From Clostridiales bacterium (GTDB lineage: Bacteria > Bacillota > Clostridia > Saccharofermentanales > DTU023), in assembly GCA_004556455.1 (NCBI GenBank), contig SFGY01000011.1, positions 1 through 26,563 on the forward strand: a stretch of DNA of 26,563 nt. Reading direction: 5' to 3'. Below, in pieces: positions 23,693 to 26,563 of this stretch. The position numbers were made by a program, and so were the translations under genes. The notes beneath the pieces are model-generated. The model was not told the origin of the DNA. It did no database searches and was given only the letters and a program-made list of their open reading frames with translations. How positions within the stretch are numbered: position 1 is the stretch's first letter; every line of letters begins with the position of its first letter.

Positions 23693-23721
23693 ATTATAGC
23701 ATCTTTTCATTTCCGTGTCAT
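23693..23721 (-). promoter_or_regulatory. Promoter of the zinc-ribbon four-gene unit
   Basis: On the minus strand ATGACA (23716-23721) and TATAAT (23693-23698) are 17 bases apart. It is the first promoter of the long minus-strand block, placed between the terminator of the surface-protein gene and the zinc-ribbon gene. Confidence 0.75.
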
Positions 23722-23767
23722 CGGCTTTTCTGTGCCGTTTTTTTGCCATATAATAGGCGAAAAAGGG

Positions 23768-23804
23768 AAGCGGCAGGCTTCTTATGAAACTAAGCCTGCC
23801 GCTT
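23768..23804 (-). terminator. Terminator of the surface-protein gene
   Basis: A perfect 13-bp inverted repeat AAGCGGCAGGCTT (23768-23780) / AAGCCTGCCGCTT (23792-23804) is followed on the minus strand by CCCTTTTT. It starts 20 bases after the stop at 23824. Confidence 0.9.
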
Positions 23805-23823
23805 TACATTATTCTGCACTCTG

Positions 23824-25296
23824 TTATTCGGCAGAGTGTTTTTTCTTTTTGCTTATAACCGTAGTGCCGGTCACAACGCCGCCGCTGGCAAGCAGCAGTG
23901 CGATCCACAGCATGAGGTTACTGTTGTCGCCGGTCGGGGGAGACTTCGGCAGCTTCGCCGTTACAGTGTCGGCTTTGGCGATTTCCTTGGTGCCGTCTTT
24001 GTCGCTGTAATACTTATCACAGCCGCCGCAGTGCCAATACTCGATATTGCCCTCGGCATCCTCGGTCGCCGCCTTGGCGGAGATATGCTGGAGGTTGGTG
24101 TGATTCTTCGGGTCAAGCTCACCGTAGGCTTTGCCGCAAACCTCGCATACCGCTTTTTCGGCGCAGGTTGCCTTGCCGCCGAAGCAATCCTTTGTTTCAA
24201 GCCCGTTGCAGCCGTCCACCGTGCATTGACGGGTGTGCGTGCCGTCGCCGTTCGATACCCATTCACCATAGGTATGCCTGTCGTTGACCGTTACGGTCAT
24301 CTCGGCGGTGTTGCCCGCTTTGTCGGTGACAACGATTCTCTGCTCGCCGTCTGCGGGAGCGAGGGTAAAGCTGTTGTTTTCGTCAAGCGTGACCTCTGTG
24401 CCGTTTACGGTGACGGTATCTACATATTTCTCGTCAATCGTTACGGTCTGTGCCTCGCAATAGATTTTGCCGTCCTCAATGCCGGTGATAACCGGGCTTG
24501 TACCGTCAAGCACAATGCCGTCCGAGCAAATGTAGTCCGTATTGCCCGCCTTATCGGTCAGTCTGACATAGATGATATATTCGTTATCGGGGTCAATGCC
24601 GAACGGCGCGGTGCACGCTGTAAAGGTCATGCCGTCAAGCTCCGCTTTTGTTGATTCCTTATCTGACAGCAGATATTCAACCTTTACCGTTTCGCCGCTG
24701 TTGTCGGCTGCGGTGATCGTCACCGTTTGCGTGTCCTTAAAGAACAGCCCGAAGGTGATGTTGTTGAGAAACGCTTTCCAACTGTTCTCGCTGATTTTCA
24801 TTTCGCCCGTGGGCTTTTCGGTGTCTTTCCACTGCGCCGTGACAGTCATATTCTCGGCGGGCATGGTCGTGGGAATTTCCGTGTCCCAGCCGATAAAGGT
24901 ATATCCTTCTCTTGTCGGGGCGGCAGGGGCGGCAATCGCTGTGCCGTAGTCCTGTGTAATGGATGCGACGGTACTACCACCTACGGTGTCGAAGGTGACG
25001 GTATATTGATTGATCTCCCACTTCGCCCAATATTCCTTATTGCCCGTTTCGGTGTTGCTGATCGCCGTAACAGGAGAGCTGGTCAGATTTTCGTTGTCAT
25101 ACCAGCCCTTGAAGGTGTACCCGGTGCGCGTCACATCTGTCGGGAGTGTTGCGCCCACGCCGTAGGTGTAGGAGGTGACATTGCCGCTGTTGATAGTGCC
25201 GTCGCCCGCGTTCAGCGTGACGGTATAGGTCGGGGCTGTCCACTGCACCGTCAGTTCCGTCACATCAGCAGGAACACTGGCACCGGGGGCGTAGGA
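23824..25296 (-). pseudogene. 5'-truncated sortase-anchored surface protein with InlB-type repeats
   Basis: The open frame runs from 25296 but has no ATG, no ribosome binding site and no signal peptide; the first possible start is a GTG at 25263 inside a repeat. The visible part begins YAPGASVPADVTELTVQW, the end of an InlB/Listeria-Bacteroides repeat. Two further repeats follow (TGYTFKGWYDNENL; EGYTFIGWDTEIP), then Ig-like domains and a Cys-rich CTVDGCNG...CEVCGKAYGEL region. The C-terminus is a cell-wall sorting signal: SPPTGD, a hydrophobic helix and a KKKKHS tail. In intact proteins sortase cleaves after the Thr and links the protein to peptidoglycan. An in-frame stop lies at 25297-25299, so the 5' part is lost, recombined away or misassembled. 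Confidence 0.8.
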
Positions 25297-25298
25297 TT

Positions 25299-25327
25299 AG
25301 TATAGCATAGAATTGTGATAATTTTAA
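25299..25327 (-). promoter_or_regulatory. Promoter-like sequence at the break of the surface-protein gene
   Basis: On the minus strand TTAAAA (25322-25327) and TATACT (25299-25304) are 17 bases apart, directly before the point where the truncated surface-protein reading frame begins. No ribosome binding site or start codon follows, so transcripts would not be translated normally. Confidence 0.55.
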
Positions 25328-25374
25328 GAGCGGCTTGCGAAAAGCTGTGAAAAAGCGGGGCAGATCGTCAGCGG

Positions 25375-25403
25375 TAGAAATTCTCATAAAATTCTGCTAT
25401 AAT
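25375..25403 (+). promoter_or_regulatory. Upstream promoter of the XRE regulator gene
   Basis: A good TATAAT box (25398-25403) has a weak TAGAAA -35 box 17 bases upstream. Transcripts would run into the hairpin at 25441-25459. It is back to back with the minus-strand promoter at 25299-25327. Confidence 0.5.
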
Positions 25404-25440
25404 ATGATCAAAAGAGCCTGATTTGGGACAATGTTATTTT

Positions 25441-25467
25441 GCGTTGCTTGAGGCAACGCCGCTTTTT
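25441..25467 (+). terminator. Short terminator-like hairpin before the XRE gene
   Basis: GCGTTGC (25441-25447) and GCAACGC (25453-25459) form a perfect 7-bp stem with a 5-base loop, followed by CGCTTTTT. It lies between two candidate promoters and so may attenuate transcripts from the upstream one. Confidence 0.6.
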
Positions 25468-25503
25468 GCACTATAATGAAAGTGCAAAGGAGGAATGCAC
25501 TAT
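25448..25503 (+). promoter_or_regulatory. Proximal promoter and candidate autoregulatory operator of the XRE gene
   Basis: A second TATAAT (25472-25477) has TTGAGG 18 bases upstream, inside the hairpin. The -10 box lies within the inverted repeat TGCACT/AGTGCA (25467-25472, 25481-25486). The half-site extended as TGCACTAT recurs at 25496-25503, overlapping the start codon. AAAGGAGG lies between them. XRE proteins often bind such repeats at their own promoter. Confidence 0.55.
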
Positions 25504-25867
25504 GTTTCAGGATAACCTAAAAGCACTTCGCAAGAAGAAGGGTATCACACAGGAAGAGCTGGCGGCAAGGCTGAATGTCGTAAGACAGACCGTCTCAAAA
25601 TGGGAAAAGGGTCTTTCCGTTCCCGACTCCGAATTGCTGATAAAGCTGGCGGAAATTTTAGAGGTACCGGTAAGCCGGCTGCTTGGCTCCAAAATCGAAG
25701 CGGAAGAACAGCCGGACGCATTGGCGGAACAGCTTTCCCGAATCAACGAGCAGCTTGCGATCAAAAACAGGCGGGCAAAAAGAGTCTGGAAAGCGATAGC
25801 GTTCATCGTCGGCGGCATTATTGCCGACAGCTCGCAGTCTATTGAGTCGATCGTGGAAAAGGAATGA
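25502..25867 (+). CDS. XRE-family helix-turn-helix regulator (121 aa)
   Basis: The N-terminal 65 residues are a canonical Cro/C1-type HTH: LKALRKKKGITQEELAARLN, then VVRQTVSKWEKGLSVPDSEL and LAEILEVPVSRLLG. The remaining residues form a charged helix (QLSRINEQLAIKNRRAKR) and a short hydrophobic segment (VWKAIAFIVGGII), possibly a remnant of the membrane domain found in longer homologues. The start at 25502 is chosen because AAAGGAGG lies 8 bases upstream; an earlier in-frame ATG at 25439 would read through the terminator-like hairpin. It may regulate itself and the ABC transporter downstream. Confidence 0.88.
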   Translation: MFQDNLKALRKKKGITQEELAARLNVVRQTVSKWEKGLSVPDSELLIKLAEILEVPVSRLLGSKIEAEEQPDALAEQLSRINEQLAIKNRRAKRVWKAIAFIVGGIIADSSQSIESIVEKE

Positions 25868-25888
25868 GGATCGGGCGCTTTTATCTCT

Positions 25889-25913
25889 GCGGTACGGGAA
25901 TATCCCGTGCCGC
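25889..25913 (+). terminator. Hairpin after the XRE gene
   Basis: A 10-bp stem GCGGTACGGG (25889-25898) / CCCGTGCCGC (25904-25913), including one U-G pair, has a 5-base loop. It starts 21 bases past the XRE stop. No T-run follows, so it may be a weak terminator. From here to 26088 I see no gene or clear signal. Confidence 0.4.
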
Positions 25914-26088
25914 AACTGCTTCTCCCGAACTTTTCGGCAGAAAAATTTATGGTATCGTCTCACAATAAGGCTTTTTCATAAGGTTTGCTTTCCATAGGTC
26001 GAACATAGAAGCTAAACAAAAGTGAATGCACAGAATACGGAACAAAGAGATGATTTTATATGTTTCACATAGCATAGCGCGTTAAAGC

Positions 26089-26117
26089 TTGAAAAAATAA
26101 AAATTTTGTGCTATACT
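26089..26117 (+). promoter_or_regulatory. Promoter of the leader-regulated ABC transporter unit
   Basis: TTGAAA (26089-26094) and TATACT (26112-26117) are 17 bases apart, in an AT-rich region. The predicted transcript has a leader of about 345 bases before the ABC ATPase ATG. It begins with a 7-bp hairpin (CAGTATC 26126-26132 / GATACTG 26141-26147). Confidence 0.75.
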
Positions 26118-26229
26118 GTATTCGACAGTATCCGTATAGAGATACTGAAATATCAAGAACAAGATAAAGAGGCAGAACAAAACCGACAAATTATTAAAAC
26201 CAAAAACTCTCGACGGGAGGTAACCGCCA

Positions 26230-26265
26230 ATGAAACACAATAAGATTACAAGCGCAGAGAAATGA
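26230..26265 (+). CDS. Leader peptide MKHNKITSAEK (11 aa)
   Basis: A very short reading frame with an excellent ribosome binding site (GGGAGG, 26215-26220) 9 bases before the ATG and a TGA stop at 26263-26265. Its last codons form the left arm of the terminator hairpin at 26250-26281. A ribosome on this peptide would therefore block the hairpin and let transcription proceed. This is the usual layout of ribosome-mediated attenuation, known for antibiotic-responsive resistance genes. No homologue is recognised. Confidence 0.65.
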   Translation: MKHNKITSAEK

Positions 26266-26285
26266 CTTTTCCCTTGCGCTTTTTT
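26250..26285 (+). terminator. Attenuator hairpin overlapping the leader peptide
   Basis: AAGCGCA (26250-26256) pairs with TGCGCTT (26275-26281), and the T-run extends through 26285. It overlaps the last five codons and the stop codon of the leader peptide and lies 185 bases before the ABC ATPase gene. In 26286-26470 I see only short, imperfect inverted repeats and no convincing gene. Confidence 0.75.
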
Positions 26286-26470
26286 GTTATTTTTGAAGAA
26301 AGTAACGACGAGGAAATGAATCACAAAAGAACAACAGGCTTAACCCATAACGTATCGCAAGGTTAAAAGCCGCGTGATTGATCATAAATATGATGTCATA
26401 AAAAGCACAATGACATTGTTGAATCAATTTAGTCTGTAAGAAAAATTTGCAATCAGAGAGGAAAGGAAAT

Positions 26471-26563
26471 ATGATACTTGAATTAAACAATATAGATAAG
26501 TCTTTTGGCGAGAAAGAGGTTCTCAAGGGTGTTTCTTTCACGGCAGAGGGCGGCAAAGCGTTC
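26471..26563 (+). CDS. ABC transporter ATP-binding protein, N-terminal part (cut by window end)
   Basis: The first 31 residues start MILELNNIDKSFGEKEVLKG and end AEGGKAF, the usual beginning of an ABC ATPase just before Walker A. The GGKAF ending is typical of ABC-2-type drug/lipid exporter ATPases, but too little is present to exclude other subfamilies, including ribosome-protecting ABC-F proteins. An AGAGAGGAAAGG purine-rich site lies before the ATG. The upstream promoter, leader peptide and attenuator suggest expression induced by translation stress such as an antibiotic; this is inference. Confidence 0.85.
   Translation, partial: MILELNNIDKSFGEKEVLKGVSFTAEGGKAF

Noticed and set aside
26316..26366. 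Second possible leader peptide (16 codons, starting MNHKRTTG) before the ABC ATPase
   Set aside because: The purine-rich stretch before it is only about two bases from the ATG, too close for a normal ribosome binding site, and no terminator overlaps it.
1..26563. CRISPR array, tRNA, rRNA, integrase, relaxase or T4SS genes
   Set aside because: I looked for regular short repeats, clover-leaf-type sequences and the motifs of these proteins and found none. The mobile-element label therefore rests on the replication/recombination and accessory gene set only.

Overview
The window looks like chromosomal DNA of an anaerobic low-to-mid GC Firmicute, probably a gut Clostridia member (Oscillospiraceae/Ruminococcaceae or Lachnospiraceae type). 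The reasons are strong AAGGAGG-type ribosome binding sites, TTGACA/TATAAT-type promoters with 17-bp spacers, rho-independent terminators, a sortase-anchored InlB-repeat protein and FtsX-type ABC exporters. Taxonomy is inference: there is no rRNA, tRNA or other marker gene.

Layout. (1) 2-3535, plus strand: the end of an ABC exporter operon (ATPase C-terminus, 909-aa FtsX-like permease, 164-aa membrane protein). (2) 3675-23721, minus strand: about 20 kb of tightly packed genes, best read as the replication/recombination and accessory part of a large mobile element (ICE or phage-plasmid-like). No integrase, relaxase, conjugation, capsid or partition gene is visible, so the element type is not proven. 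Read 5' to 3' on the minus strand it holds: a zinc-ribbon membrane protein, two unknown proteins and a 58-aa protein; ssb; a membrane protein, a MoxR/CobS-like AAA+ ATPase and a vWA protein that also carries a HELGH metallopeptidase-like motif; two unknown proteins and an unusual DNA methyltransferase; an AbiE type IV toxin-antitoxin cassette; a DUF932-like protein, a YqaJ-type exonuclease, a nucleotide-hydrolase-like protein, a RecD2-like helicase, two small proteins, a candidate single-strand annealing protein and a CHC2/Toprim primase-like protein. A strong terminator at 3675-3704 closes the unit. (3) 23768-25327: a 5'-truncated sortase-anchored protein with a promoter sitting at the break. 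(4) 25375-26563, plus strand: an XRE regulator, then a promoter, leader peptide and attenuator in front of an ABC transporter ATPase cut by the window edge.

How the parts may work together. SSB, the exonuclease, the candidate annealing protein, the helicase and the primase-like protein form a coherent DNA replication/recombination set. The methyltransferase and AbiE would serve element defence or maintenance. The MoxR-vWA pair with its membrane protein resembles chaperone/remodelling pairs such as RavA-ViaA and CobS-CobT, but its substrate is unknown.

The most interesting structure is regulatory. Two distant transcription units (ssb, and the DUF932/exonuclease unit) start with the same module: TTGACT-17-TATACT promoter, a conserved GTAAGTNTCAAG leader box at identical spacing, a small hairpin, a GAGTT..CA.AGTGTCA box, then an intrinsic terminator whose stem is completed by G-U pairs only in the minus-strand RNA. 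Further hairpins sit directly against the ribosome binding sites of several internal genes, where no promoter can fit after them. This suggests a shared conditional antitermination or RNA-processing scheme. Separately, the AbiE operator region is duplicated in decayed form at the other end of the abiE cassette.
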